From Lachnospiraceae bacterium (GTDB taxonomy: Bacteria; Bacillota; Clostridia; Lachnospirales; Lachnospiraceae), in contig JAFWDM010000117.1 in NCBI GenBank assembly GCA_017513005.1, forward strand, positions 1-44,658: a stretch of DNA of 44,658 nucleotides, in the 5' to 3' direction. The notes below the pieces were generated by a model. It had not been told where the DNA came from. It did no database searches and was given only the letters and a program-made list of their open reading frames with translations. Shown here one piece after another: positions 16,126-23,891 of the stretch. Within the stretch, counting starts at the first letter, position 1; each line of letters starts with the position of its first letter. Both the position numbers and the translations under genes were made by a program.

Positions 16126-16200
16126 AGTGAGGCAGGCAGGTACTATGAAAATGTACACAGGACTGAAGTGAGGTGAGCGGGTACTATGAATACGCACACA
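16118..16200 (+). repeat. 41-bp tandem duplication spanning one gene's stop and the next gene's start
   Basis: AGGACTGAAGTGAGG occurs at 16118 and 16159, and the GGTACTATGAA-x-A(C/T)G(C/T)ACACAGGACT part follows in both. The upstream copy holds the real stop (TGA) of the repeat protein; the downstream copy holds the real ATG (16186) of the membrane protein. Confidence 0.93.
16145..16171 (+). other. Eight-codon mini-ORF made by the duplicated start
   Basis: The upstream copy has ATG (16145) with the same GGTACT spacing as the real start and reads MKMYTGLK then TGA. The true protein begins MNTHTGLM. It ends 14 bases before the real ATG, so it could act as a leader cistron; nothing shows that it is translated. 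Confidence 0.45.
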
Positions 16201-16761
16201 GGACTTATGTTATTGATTTCTCTGGCGCTGGCCTTCGGCATCTACGGGGTCGTTGTACAGCGCGGCGCCAACCTGGTCAGAATCGACAGCGCCACCGTGA
16301 TGATGGCGGCGATCTGGGGAGGCCTGGAGCTGGCAGCTTCCTTTCTGGGGTTCGGATGCGGCAGCATGCTGCTGCAGTTTGAAGTATCCAGGGAGCGGAA
16401 CCTTTTCTGGATCCACCTCCTGGCGGGCCTGATCTTCGCCGCGATCGGCATCCGCATGCTCTGCACGGCGTTTGCGAAAAAGTCCTTTTTGGAGCACCGC
16501 ATGGAGAAGGTGAATATCCGCGAGGATGTCCGCCTGTCCCTGCGGCTGTGCATCCACGGCTTTTTTGCGGGCATAGCCTGCGGCCTCCTCAAGTTCCGGC
16601 TCGTGCCCCTGCTCATGACCGTCTTTGTAGTCTCCGCCGCCTTTGCCGCAGCGGGCTACATCTCCGGCCGCGCCTGGGGCGCCGAACCCTGCAGCAAGGC
16701 CTATGCCATCGGCGGGAGCATGCTCTGCGCCCTCAGCATCGCCCTGCAGCTGATCCTGTGA
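16186..16761 (+). CDS. MntP/YtaF-like polytopic membrane protein
   Basis: The 191-residue protein has about six hydrophobic segments in two similar halves. The first (LLISLALAFGIYGVVVQRGA ... VMMAAIWGGLELAASFLGFGCG) and second (LRLCIHGFFAGIACGLL ... VSAAFAAAGYISGRAWG) follow the layout of the MntP manganese efflux/YtaF family. The family's usual acidic residue in helix 1 is not obvious (LALAFGIYG), so metal transport is uncertain. GTGAGCGGGT precedes the ATG. It probably shares a transcript with the secreted repeat protein. Confidence 0.65.
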   Translation: MNTHTGLMLLISLALAFGIYGVVVQRGANLVRIDSATVMMAAIWGGLELAASFLGFGCGSMLLQFEVSRERNLFWIHLLAGLIFAAIGIRMLCTAFAKKSFLEHRMEKVNIREDVRLSLRLCIHGFFAGIACGLLKFRLVPLLMTVFVVSAAFAAAGYISGRAWGAEPCSKAYAIGGSMLCALSIALQLIL

Positions 16762-16782
16762 ATCCGCGAAAAAACGCCATAC

Positions 16783-16823
16783 AAAAAAGCGTCAGAAGGG
16801 AATTTCCCTTTCGGCGCTTTTTT
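16783..16823 (+). terminator. Terminator after the MntP-like gene
   Basis: AAAAAGCGTCAGAAGGGAA pairs with TTCCCTTTCGGCGCTTTTTT across a short loop. A and T runs on both sides would let it serve the converging LacI gene too. Confidence 0.88.
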
Positions 16824-16913
16824 CTTTGAACAGGATTCCATCGGATATCTGCTCTTGTCTCACCGGATGCTGCCTGCTTTTCTGAATAAGGGATCCACCG
16901 GCTTTGATCTCCG

Positions 16914-18035
16914 TCACCCGCCTCCGGGGCCGGTGGATTCCCGCAGCAGCAGGTCGGTCCTGATATAGGAAGTGCGGTACTCCCTGTCCGGATCTTTGAT
17001 GCGCCGGAGGAGCATTTCCGCGGCGGCACGACCGATGGCCTGGGTGTGGATGTGGACCGTGGAGAGCATGGGCGAGTGGAAACGGGACTCCGGGGAATCG
17101 TCGAAGCCGAAGATCAGGATATCCTCCGGACAGCGTTTTCCCATGCGGCGCAGGGAACTGATCGCATTGATGGCCAGAAAATCGTTTGCGCAGACAAAGA
17201 TCTCCGGAAGCGAGGGCATTTTCTGCATGAGCTGATAGAGTTCTTCTGTGTAATCAGCGGCGCGGGCAGGGGATTTTCCGGGCGGGAAATGCAGGATGGA
17301 GCGGGGACGGACAGGCGAGAACCCGTAAAGTTCCGCACCGGTGATGCAGGCGCTGCCTCGTTCGAAAAACGAACGGCAGTGCATCATGTTCCCGATGAAC
17401 CCGACGGTGGTCTTCCCTGCCTCGGACATCTTTTTGAGAAAGGTGAGGATGCCGGCCTGGTTCTCCATGAGCAGGATATCCGCGGAGAGGGGCTCCCGGT
17501 CAAAACAGACGGGGCTGTCGATCAGGAGGAAGGGGATCCCCAGAGTAGACAGCTTGCGGCAGTACTCATAATTGAAAAGCTCAATGCAGAAGATGCCGGC
17601 GATCTTGTCTGTATACAGGCTGCCCGGCAGCTGCAGGTCCTCGATCTGCTGCGGGAGCAGCTGGTAGATGGTCATGCTGTAGCCCAGGGAGGAAAAGATC
17701 TGCTGCATGCGGTCCAGCGTGGTCACGGCAAAGTGTGAATTGCCGGGCATGGAAGCAGTCAGCAGGGCGATTTCCTTTTTGTCGGAAAGGGCGGGGGCGG
17801 AAGGGGAGAGCAGTCTGGCTTCCGGACCCTGCCGCCCTTCTGCTTCTCCGGGAATGCTGATTCCGGCAGAGCCTGCGTCCGAAAACTGTCTGTAGCCCAT
17901 TTCCACAGCCTTCCGGAGGATCAGCTCCCGCGTACTGTCAGCGATGATGCCTGTATGATTGATTGCTTTTGATACAGTATTGCGGGACAGGCCGAGCGCA
18001 TCGGCGATGTCCTGCATGGTCACTCTGGAAGACAT
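16914..18035 (-). CDS. LacI/GalR-family transcriptional repressor
   Basis: The 373-residue protein begins with the LacI helix-turn-helix: TMQDIADALGLSRNTVSKAINHTGIIADSTRELIL, with hinge near residue 55. A periplasmic-binding-protein-like sensor follows (EIALLTASMPGNSHFAVTTL, IPFLLIDSPVCF, VGFIGN, PEIFVCANDFLAINAISSLRRMG and DILIFGFDDSP). About 30 extra residues of low complexity (55-85) separate hinge and sensor. It faces away from the beta-fructosidase operon and shares its 500-bp control region, so it most likely represses that operon and responds to a sugar. Confidence 0.93.
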   Translation of the reverse strand: MSSRVTMQDIADALGLSRNTVSKAINHTGIIADSTRELILRKAVEMGYRQFSDAGSAGISIPGEAEGRQGPEARLLSPSAPALSDKKEIALLTASMPGNSHFAVTTLDRMQQIFSSLGYSMTIYQLLPQQIEDLQLPGSLYTDKIAGIFCIELFNYEYCRKLSTLGIPFLLIDSPVCFDREPLSADILLMENQAGILTFLKKMSEAGKTTVGFIGNMMHCRSFFERGSACITGAELYGFSPVRPRSILHFPPGKSPARAADYTEELYQLMQKMPSLPEIFVCANDFLAINAISSLRRMGKRCPEDILIFGFDDSPESRFHSPMLSTVHIHTQAIGRAAAEMLLRRIKDPDREYRTSYIRTDLLLRESTGPGGG

Positions 18036-18142
18036 GTTTTACTCCTGTAACGGATCGTCCGCGTTCCCCTGGGTCCCTGCCCTGCCTCCTGCTGCAGCAG
18101 AGCTGTGACCGGACCGGGATATTTTTACATTCTACGAAGCTG

Positions 18143-18171
18143 ATTATACAAAAGAAGCGGGAAGTGGTCAA
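18143..18171 (-). promoter_or_regulatory. Promoter of the LacI-type gene
   Basis: Read on the minus strand: TTGACC (18171-18166), 17-base spacer, TATAAT (18148-18143), about 110 bases upstream of the start codon. Confidence 0.75.
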
Positions 18172-18290
18172 ATGTCAAACTTACAATGTAAAACAAACAA
18201 ATGTAACAATAGTGTAACGATAAAATGCATAATTATGTAAAAATGCCTAAAAGCCTGATTCATTTGTAACACAGAGCCTTAAAATGGTAG

Positions 18291-18319
18291 TTGACACACC
18301 TTAAGTGAATCACTATAAT
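18291..18319 (+). promoter_or_regulatory. Strong promoter of the fructosidase operon
   Basis: Perfect TTGACA (18291-18296), 17-base spacer, perfect TATAAT (18314-18319). It lies about 225 bases before the first gene. Several TGTAA(A/C) motifs around it (18180-18360) could be regulator sites. Confidence 0.85.
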
Positions 18320-18324
18320 TATGC

Positions 18325-18544
18325 AGAGATTATCTTGTGTTTGTGCAAATGTAAAAATTCAGTACATCCGTCAGACAGACTCTTTTACTGCTGTATATAG
18401 TGCGAACTATATAGCGTATATAGCGCGAAAAAGTCTGTATGTAAAGCTTATACGCATTTCAGCCGGGGATCACACAGTCTGAAAAAGGCCGCCACAGTAT
18501 CGTAACCTTCGGCCCGGACATCATGGATGTAGGTAGCACGGACC
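18325..18544 (+). promoter_or_regulatory. Long untranslated leader of the fructosidase gene
   Basis: About 220 transcribed bases without a gene. CAGACTCTTTTACTGC (from about 18374) can pair with GCGCGAAAAAGTCTG, enclosing repeated TATATAG(T/C)GCGAA motifs, which forms a long imperfect hairpin. No clear terminator and no known riboswitch were recognised. Confidence 0.45.
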
Positions 18545-20077
18545 ATGCAAAAGGAAAGGACGGCAAGTTCCCGGCTGGAGGATGCCGAAAAGGCCCAGGA
18601 GGAAGGGCTGCAGAGGATCCGCCCGGAGGAACGGCCGCTTTTTCATCTGACGCCGCCTGTCGGCTGGATGAATGATCCAAACGGGTTTTCATTCTATCAG
18701 GGAAAGTTTCATCTGTTTTTTCAGTACAACCCCTATTCCACCTCCTGGGATACGATGCACTGGGGGCACGCGGTCAGCTGCGACCTCCTGGACTGGGACT
18801 ATCTCCCTCCCGCGCTGGCGCCGGACCGGCCCTGTGACGAGGGCGGATGCTTCTCGGGATGTGCGGCAGAACTGCCGGACGGCAGGATGGCTCTGCTGTA
18901 TACGGGACTGATGAAGCCCCGGGATCCGGCTGCAGAACCTGCCGGCGGGGAGTTTTTACAGGTCCAGTGCCTTGCCGTCGGAGACGGGATCCGGTTTCAA
19001 AAGTGCGGGGACGATCCCGTGATCGGACCGGATATGGTGCCGGACGGGATCAGCCGGTCGGATTTCAGGGATCCGAAGATCCTGCGTCTGCAGGACGGGA
19101 CGTACCTGGCGCTGGTTTCCGGAAAAGACCGGAGCGGATACGGAAGGATCCTCATGTACCGCAGCAGGGACTGCCTTTCCTGGGAGTACTGGAAGCCTCT
19201 GGCCTGCAATGACGGCCGGTCCGGAAAGCAGTATGGAACGATGTGGGAATGCCCCGATTTCTTTGAACTGGACGGGAGATGGGTGCTTCTGATCAGCCCG
19301 ATGGAAATGCTTCCGGAGGAGGGAAGATATCCGAACGGCCATGCCTGTGTCGCCCTGATCGGGGATTTTGATGAGCGGACGGGGACCTTCCGCTGGGAAG
19401 AAGACCAGCCTGTCGACTGCGGGATCGATTTTTACGCCGCGCAGACCGTCCTGTCGCCTGACGGGAGAAGGATCCTGGTCGGCTGGATGCAGAACTGGGC
19501 GACGATCGGGATGCACAGGGAAGACCTTCTGTGGGCGGGGCAGATGAGCCTGCCCCGGGAACTGTTTTTCAGAGCAGGACACCTGTGCCAGCGGCCTGTG
19601 CGGGAGCTCGCCCTGCGGTATGTGGATGAGGTCTATTACAAAAAAGTCCCGGTGGCAGGAGAGGTGAGCCTCTATGGTGTGGAAGGCAGGACGATCGACC
19701 TGGAAACAGCGGTCAGCCCTGTGCCGGGGGAGGAGATCTTCCGGTGGTTCTGCCTGCGGTTTGCCATGGACGGGGACTGCCACACAGATGTGTTTTTTTA
19801 CCCCTGGGAGGACAAGGTCCGGATCGACCGGCACAGCGCCGGGTCCAGACAGGCCCTCGTGCACGAGCGCACCTGCAGGATCGCGGCGGGCAGGAAAGGG
19901 CACATCCGGATGCGCCTCATTCTGGACCGGTTCAGCTTTGAGCTTTTTATTAATGACGGGGAATCTGTTATGACCGCTGTGATCTATACGGATCTGACTG
20001 CGGAAAAGATATGTTTTCTGGCGGAAGGCCGGGCCTTTATGGATGTGACCAAGCGGTCGCTCCGGAGCGGTTCATGA
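18545..20077 (+). CDS. Glycoside hydrolase family 32 beta-fructosidase (sucrose / sucrose-6-phosphate hydrolase type)
   Basis: GH32 enzymes cleave terminal beta-fructosides. The 510-residue protein shows the three acidic motifs: WMNDPNG at about 39-45 (Asp nucleophile), FRDPK at about 173-177 (stabiliser) and ECPDFF at about 236-241 (acid/base Glu). Next come the five-blade propeller and a C-terminal beta-sandwich (DRFSFELFINDGESVMTAVIYTD). There is no signal peptide, so it is cytoplasmic. Because an ABC importer rather than a PTS gene follows, the substrate is more likely free sucrose or short fructo-oligosaccharides than sucrose-6-phosphate. The start is not well supported by an RBS (GTAGGTAGCACGGACC), and LQRIRPEERPLFH about 20 residues in is where similarity begins. 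Confidence 0.93.
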   Translation: MQKERTASSRLEDAEKAQEEGLQRIRPEERPLFHLTPPVGWMNDPNGFSFYQGKFHLFFQYNPYSTSWDTMHWGHAVSCDLLDWDYLPPALAPDRPCDEGGCFSGCAAELPDGRMALLYTGLMKPRDPAAEPAGGEFLQVQCLAVGDGIRFQKCGDDPVIGPDMVPDGISRSDFRDPKILRLQDGTYLALVSGKDRSGYGRILMYRSRDCLSWEYWKPLACNDGRSGKQYGTMWECPDFFELDGRWVLLISPMEMLPEEGRYPNGHACVALIGDFDERTGTFRWEEDQPVDCGIDFYAAQTVLSPDGRRILVGWMQNWATIGMHREDLLWAGQMSLPRELFFRAGHLCQRPVRELALRYVDEVYYKKVPVAGEVSLYGVEGRTIDLETAVSPVPGEEIFRWFCLRFAMDGDCHTDVFFYPWEDKVRIDRHSAGSRQALVHERTCRIAAGRKGHIRMRLILDRFSFELFINDGESVMTAVIYTDLTAEKICFLAEGRAFMDVTKRSLRSGS

Positions 20078-20122
20078 CAGGTTCAGTCAGACAGACAGCA
20101 GATCGCTGCGCTGCGGAAGGCG

Positions 20123-20184
20123 TTGACATGCCTTTGTAAAACAGAATAAGTCAGCCCGCATCCGACACGCTGGATCCGCGGGCA
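20123..20184 (+). promoter_or_regulatory. Possible internal promoter and GC-rich hairpin before the binding-protein gene
   Basis: TTGACA (20123-20128) has a poor -10 (ATAAGT) at 17 bases. A strong hairpin GCCCGCATCC/GGATCCGCGGGC (20154-20184) follows, without a T run. Either could raise binding-protein expression, as initiation or as an mRNA-stabilising structure. Confidence 0.4.
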
Positions 20185-20327
20185 GGTCTTAGATTAAAAC
20201 AGGTACCAATATTTGTCCGGCCTTCGGGCTGAAAGGACACTGCGGGCACAAAAAGGGATCCGCAGTCCCTGCAGTTCCTGACGGATACGGACACTTTTAA
20301 GGGCGAAAGCCCGGAAAGGGAGGAACA

Positions 20328-21620
20328 ATGAGGAAACAATTCAAGAAGGCGGCTGCCGCTGCGTTTGCAGTGGTCCTGGCAGCTGGTGTTCTGGCAGGCT
20401 GCGGCGGCAGTTCTGATTCCGGATCCGGGGCTGCCGAAGGGGCTACGAACATCACCATCTTCAACTCCAAGATGGAGATCCAGGACAAGCTCGAAGAGAA
20501 GGCGGCCCAGTACTCCGAGGAGAAGGGCGTAGGCGTAGAGATCTACTACTCCAGCGATACCGTCGCTGCACACCTTGCGACCAGGTACTCCTCCAATGAG
20601 CCCTACACCATCTCCATGGTCGATGCGAAGGACGTCTATGCGCTGGCTGAGGAGCACGCGCTGGATCTGAGCGATCAGGACTGGGTGGCGAACACCACAC
20701 AGGCGATCTCCGTGAACGGCAAGGTCTATGGCTTCCCGGTCTGCGTCGAAGCCCGCGGCATCATCTACAATGCGGACGCGATCAAGAACGTGACCGGCGA
20801 GGATTTTGATCCCACATCCATCAAGACTACCGAGGATTTCCAGGCGATCTGCGACAAGCTCATTGCAGGCGGCATGGCCAGCCCGACCGGCGTCATGAAG
20901 GAAGACTGGTCTCTGGCAGGCCACTTCATGGCAGAAGTGTATGAGCAGCATGACGATCCCGATGCCTTCATCGCAGGCATCAAGGACGGCTCCATCAAGC
21001 TGGCAGAGGACAAGAAGTACAACGAGATGCTGGATACCTTCGATGTCCTTCGTGCGAACAACTACGCGAAGGATGCCGCGATCTCCGCAGAGCGTGAAGT
21101 GACCGAGCAGAAGCTGGCGGAAGGCGAGATTGCCTTCATGTTCGGCGGCAACTGGGACTGGTCCGTCATCAATGCCTATGACTACAGCGAGAACATGGGC
21201 ATGATGCCTGTTCCGAACAACAGCGGCGACGGCTCCAACGAGAAGATGGTCGGCGGCGGCTCCAAGTACTTCTTCATCGACAATTCCGAGAACACCACTC
21301 CGGAGCAGCAGCAGGCGGCGAAGGATTTCCTGAGCTGGCTGGCAAACGATCCCGAAGGTCAGGCGTTCGTTGTCAATGACTGCGCACTGGTTCCCGCATT
21401 CTCCAACAACACCCTCGATGTTGCAGATCCGCTCGGCAAGTCCGTCAAGGCTTATGCAGACGCAGGTGCCCTGATCGGCAACTACAACTATCTGCCCGAT
21501 GACCACTACTCCATCGTCGGCGCTTCCATGCAGAAGTACCTCGCGGGCGAGATCGACCGCGCAGGTCTTGCAGATGAGATCACAGCCTACTGGGCAACAG
21601 CAGAGGTCGGCGCACACTGA
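20328..21620 (+). CDS. Sugar ABC transporter substrate-binding lipoprotein (family 1)
   Basis: The 430-residue extracellular binding protein has a lipoprotein signal: KKAAAAAFAVVLAAGVLAGC, lipidated Cys at 25. A Ser/Gly linker and a family-1 solute-binding fold follow (GKVYGFPVCVEARGIIYNADAI, EGEIAFMFGGNWDW, GGGSKYFFID and a LSWLANDPEGQAFV segment). GGGAGGAAC precedes the ATG. It is followed by two permeases and preceded by the GH32 gene, so sucrose or fructo-oligosaccharide binding is inferred. Codon choice is noticeably more uniform than in its neighbours, as expected for a highly expressed protein. Confidence 0.95.
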   Translation: MRKQFKKAAAAAFAVVLAAGVLAGCGGSSDSGSGAAEGATNITIFNSKMEIQDKLEEKAAQYSEEKGVGVEIYYSSDTVAAHLATRYSSNEPYTISMVDAKDVYALAEEHALDLSDQDWVANTTQAISVNGKVYGFPVCVEARGIIYNADAIKNVTGEDFDPTSIKTTEDFQAICDKLIAGGMASPTGVMKEDWSLAGHFMAEVYEQHDDPDAFIAGIKDGSIKLAEDKKYNEMLDTFDVLRANNYAKDAAISAEREVTEQKLAEGEIAFMFGGNWDWSVINAYDYSENMGMMPVPNNSGDGSNEKMVGGGSKYFFIDNSENTTPEQQQAAKDFLSWLANDPEGQAFVVNDCALVPAFSNNTLDVADPLGKSVKAYADAGALIGNYNYLPDDHYSIVGASMQKYLAGEIDRAGLADEITAYWATAEVGAH

Positions 21621-21910
21621 TCCTGCCGCAGGCACAGGGATGTTTTCTGACATCCGCAGCGCTTCCGGCCCGCGCCGGGAGTAAAACAAAGGTACATTTC
21701 ATGCACGGCAGGTGCAGGCCTCGCGCATTGAGGCCGCCCGCAGGAGCGGCAGGCCGGAACAGGATCCTGTAACAGGGATCGCTGCCGGGCCTGCTGCCGG
21801 GGCGGACCGCGATCGTCTTCCCGCTTCAGCGGCGGGGGACCGGCACCTGCGGCAGCTGGCGGCCGGAAACCGCGTCCCGGTTCCGGCCGGCAGTACAGGG
21901 GGAACATTAC
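21621..21910 (+). other. GC-rich structured gap between binding protein and permease
   Basis: No gene. Several hairpins are possible, for example GCAGGCCTC/GAGGCCGC (about 21712-21735) and a small one within the 23-base repeat at 21760-21782. No T-run terminator is seen. Such gaps often reduce permease expression relative to the binding protein. Confidence 0.5.
21760..21782 (+). repeat. 23-base repeat copy A
   Basis: Contains GGATCCTGTAACAGGGATCG and is identical over 23 bases to 33936-33958. It can fold as GATCCTG/CAGGGATC with a three-base loop and one bulge. Confidence 0.85.
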
Positions 21911-22789
21911 ATGAAACGAAATACCATGTCATACAAAGTCCAGCTGTTCTGCATGTTCGCGGGAGCTGCGTCCGTGCTCTTCCTGGCTGTCGTGATCATT
22001 CCGTTTATCTACGGTATTTATCTGACACTGACGAGCTGGGACGGCATTGCAAAAACAAAGCCGTTTGTCGGACTGGCAAACTATGTAGAGGCTTTCAAAG
22101 ACGTCGCCTACTGGCAGGCACTCGGCCGCACGGCGATCTATTCGATCTTCGCGGTCATCCTGATCAATATCGTGGCCTTTGCCCTGGCCTATCTGGTGAC
22201 GAGCGGTATCAAAGGCCAGAATTTCTTCCGCGCCGGTTTCTTCGTACCGAACCTGATCGGCGGTATCGTACTTGGTTACGTCTGGAAATTCGTCTTTAAC
22301 CGCGCTTTCGTTGCCATCGCATCCGCCATTGCACGCGGGACCGTTCCTTCGCCCCTGTCCACGACGACAGGAGCCATGGTCTGCCTGGTCCTCGTGTCCG
22401 TCTGGCAGTTTGCCGGCTATATGATGCTGATCTATGTGGCAGGCTTCATGAGCGTATCCGATGCCCTGAAGGAAGCGGCCATGATCGACGGCTGCACGCC
22501 CGCCCAGGCGATGTGGAACGTCACCATCCCGCTGATGCGCGCCTCCTTCGTGCAGTGCATCTTCCTGAGCATCACACGCTGCTTCGTCATTTACGACGTG
22601 AACCTGTCCCTGACCAAAGGTGAACCCTTCAATACATCCGTCATGGCTGCCATGCACGTGTACAACACGGCCTTCACTTACAAGAAGTACGGTCTCGGCC
22701 AGGCGGAAGCGCTGATCCTCTTTGCGGTCTGCGCGATCGTCGGTGTCACCCAGGTCTATATCGGTAAGAAAGGGGAGGTGGCAGCATGA
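21911..22789 (+). CDS. Sugar ABC transporter permease (MalF/UgpA type)
   Basis: The 292-residue inner-membrane protein has about six helices. The cytoplasmic EAA loop is EAAMIDGCTPAQAMWNVTIPL (about residues 193-213), where the shared ATPase docks. N-terminal features FIYGIYLTLTSWDGI and GLANYVEAF are typical of the CUT1 family. The start follows GGGGGAAC. It overlaps the next permease by four bases (ATGA), indicating translational coupling. Confidence 0.95.
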   Translation: MKRNTMSYKVQLFCMFAGAASVLFLAVVIIPFIYGIYLTLTSWDGIAKTKPFVGLANYVEAFKDVAYWQALGRTAIYSIFAVILINIVAFALAYLVTSGIKGQNFFRAGFFVPNLIGGIVLGYVWKFVFNRAFVAIASAIARGTVPSPLSTTTGAMVCLVLVSVWQFAGYMMLIYVAGFMSVSDALKEAAMIDGCTPAQAMWNVTIPLMRASFVQCIFLSITRCFVIYDVNLSLTKGEPFNTSVMAAMHVYNTAFTYKKYGLGQAEALILFAVCAIVGVTQVYIGKKGEVAA

Positions 22790-23649
22790 CACAGAACGAA
22801 CAAGCCGCAAGAAAGAAAAAGATCATGCACGTGGTCATGTGGATCGTGCTGCTGGTCCTGTTTATTGTCTTTATCGCTCCCTTCATCCTGGTCGTGATCA
22901 ACGTTTTCAAGACCAAGGGCGATATCACGGCGGATCCGCTGTCACTGATCGGTGCCCACGGATTTACCCTCAAAAACTTCCCCGAAGCCATGAAGAAGAT
23001 GAACTTCTGGCTCGTGTTCATGAACTCCGCGATCATCACGATCAGCGCGACGGTTCTGACCATCCTGGTCTCCGCGATGGCATCCTTTGTTATCGTCCGC
23101 AACCAGAAGTGGACAGCCTGCGCCCTTCTCTTCGGCGCCATGGTCGCTTCCATGGTCATCCCTTTCCAGGTTCTGATGGTACCCCTGGTATCCGTCTACG
23201 GCGGCACGCTGGGCGTTCTCAACCACAGGCTGACCCTGATCCTGATGCACGTCGGTTTCTCCGTCTCCATGGCGACCTTCATGTTCCACGGTGCGATCCA
23301 CACCAATATCCCGCTGGAACTCGAGGAAGCGGCCTACATCGACGGCTGCACACGCTGGCAGACCTTCTGGAAGATCGTCTTCCCGCTGCTTAAGCCCACG
23401 ATCGCGACTGTCGCCATCATCGACGCCATGGCGTTCTGGAACGATTACCTTCTGCCCAGTCTGATACTGACCAAGAAGAATCTCTACACGATCCCGATCG
23501 CCACCCAGGCCTTCTACGGAACCTACTCGACCGATATCGGCCTCGTCATGGCAGCCCTGCTGCTGGCCATGGCTCCGATCCTGATCCTGTATGTCTTCCT
23601 GCAGAAGTACATCGTCGAAGGCGTCACCAGCGGTGCCGTCAAAGGCTGA
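22786..23649 (+). CDS. Sugar ABC transporter permease (MalG/UgpE type)
   Basis: The 287-residue partner permease has the EAA loop EAAYIDGCTRWQTFWKIVFPL (about residues 183-203) and about six helices. The ending (LQKYIVEGVTSGAVKG) is the usual C-terminus of MalG-type CUT1 permeases. The ATG overlaps the preceding stop, and GGGGAGGTGGCAGC gives the RBS. No ATPase gene follows before two terminators, so a general MsmX/MsmK-type ATPase encoded elsewhere must energise the importer. Confidence 0.95.
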   Translation: MTQNEQAARKKKIMHVVMWIVLLVLFIVFIAPFILVVINVFKTKGDITADPLSLIGAHGFTLKNFPEAMKKMNFWLVFMNSAIITISATVLTILVSAMASFVIVRNQKWTACALLFGAMVASMVIPFQVLMVPLVSVYGGTLGVLNHRLTLILMHVGFSVSMATFMFHGAIHTNIPLELEEAAYIDGCTRWQTFWKIVFPLLKPTIATVAIIDAMAFWNDYLLPSLILTKKNLYTIPIATQAFYGTYSTDIGLVMAALLLAMAPILILYVFLQKYIVEGVTSGAVKG

Positions 23650-23720
23650 GGATCGATCATCGCAGAAGCCTTACTGCGAATCCTTACAGCAGGCATTCTG
23701 TTGTATGCACTGTATACAAA

Positions 23721-23753
23721 TGTGCCGGGGGAATGGCCCCCCGGCACATTTTT
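23721..23753 (+). terminator. Terminator after the sugar importer operon
   Basis: GTGCCGGGGG pairs with CCCCCCGGCAC across a short loop, followed by ATTTTT. Confidence 0.9.
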
Positions 23754-23762
23754 CATGTCTGA

Positions 23763-23803
23763 AAAAAACGTGCCAGGGGACATCCCTGACACGTTTTTTA
23801 TAC
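23763..23803. terminator. Second, probably bidirectional terminator
   Basis: AAAAAAACGTGCCAGGGG pairs with CCCTGACACGTTTTTT. The A run on the left and T run on the right allow it to stop both the importer operon and the converging phosphoglucomutase gene. Confidence 0.85.
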
Positions 23804-23831
23804 CGGGAACAGCCCCCGGCTATGAGATTTC

Positions 23832-23891
23832 GATCAGTCTAATACAGGCTTGATCAGTCTAATACAGGCTTGATCAGTCAAATACAGGCTT
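23832..23891 (-). repeat. 20-bp triplication of the phosphoglucomutase gene end
   Basis: Three consecutive units of GATCAGTCTAATACAGGCTT type at 23832, 23852 and 23872. The third is the true end of the gene (codons KPVFD and stop). The other two follow the stop in the reading direction and differ at one base. Confidence 0.95.

Noticed and set aside
14017-16197. 726-residue and 434-residue open frames opposite the secreted repeat protein
   Set aside because: They arise from the low-complexity repeats of the real gene and show only composition-driven sequence.
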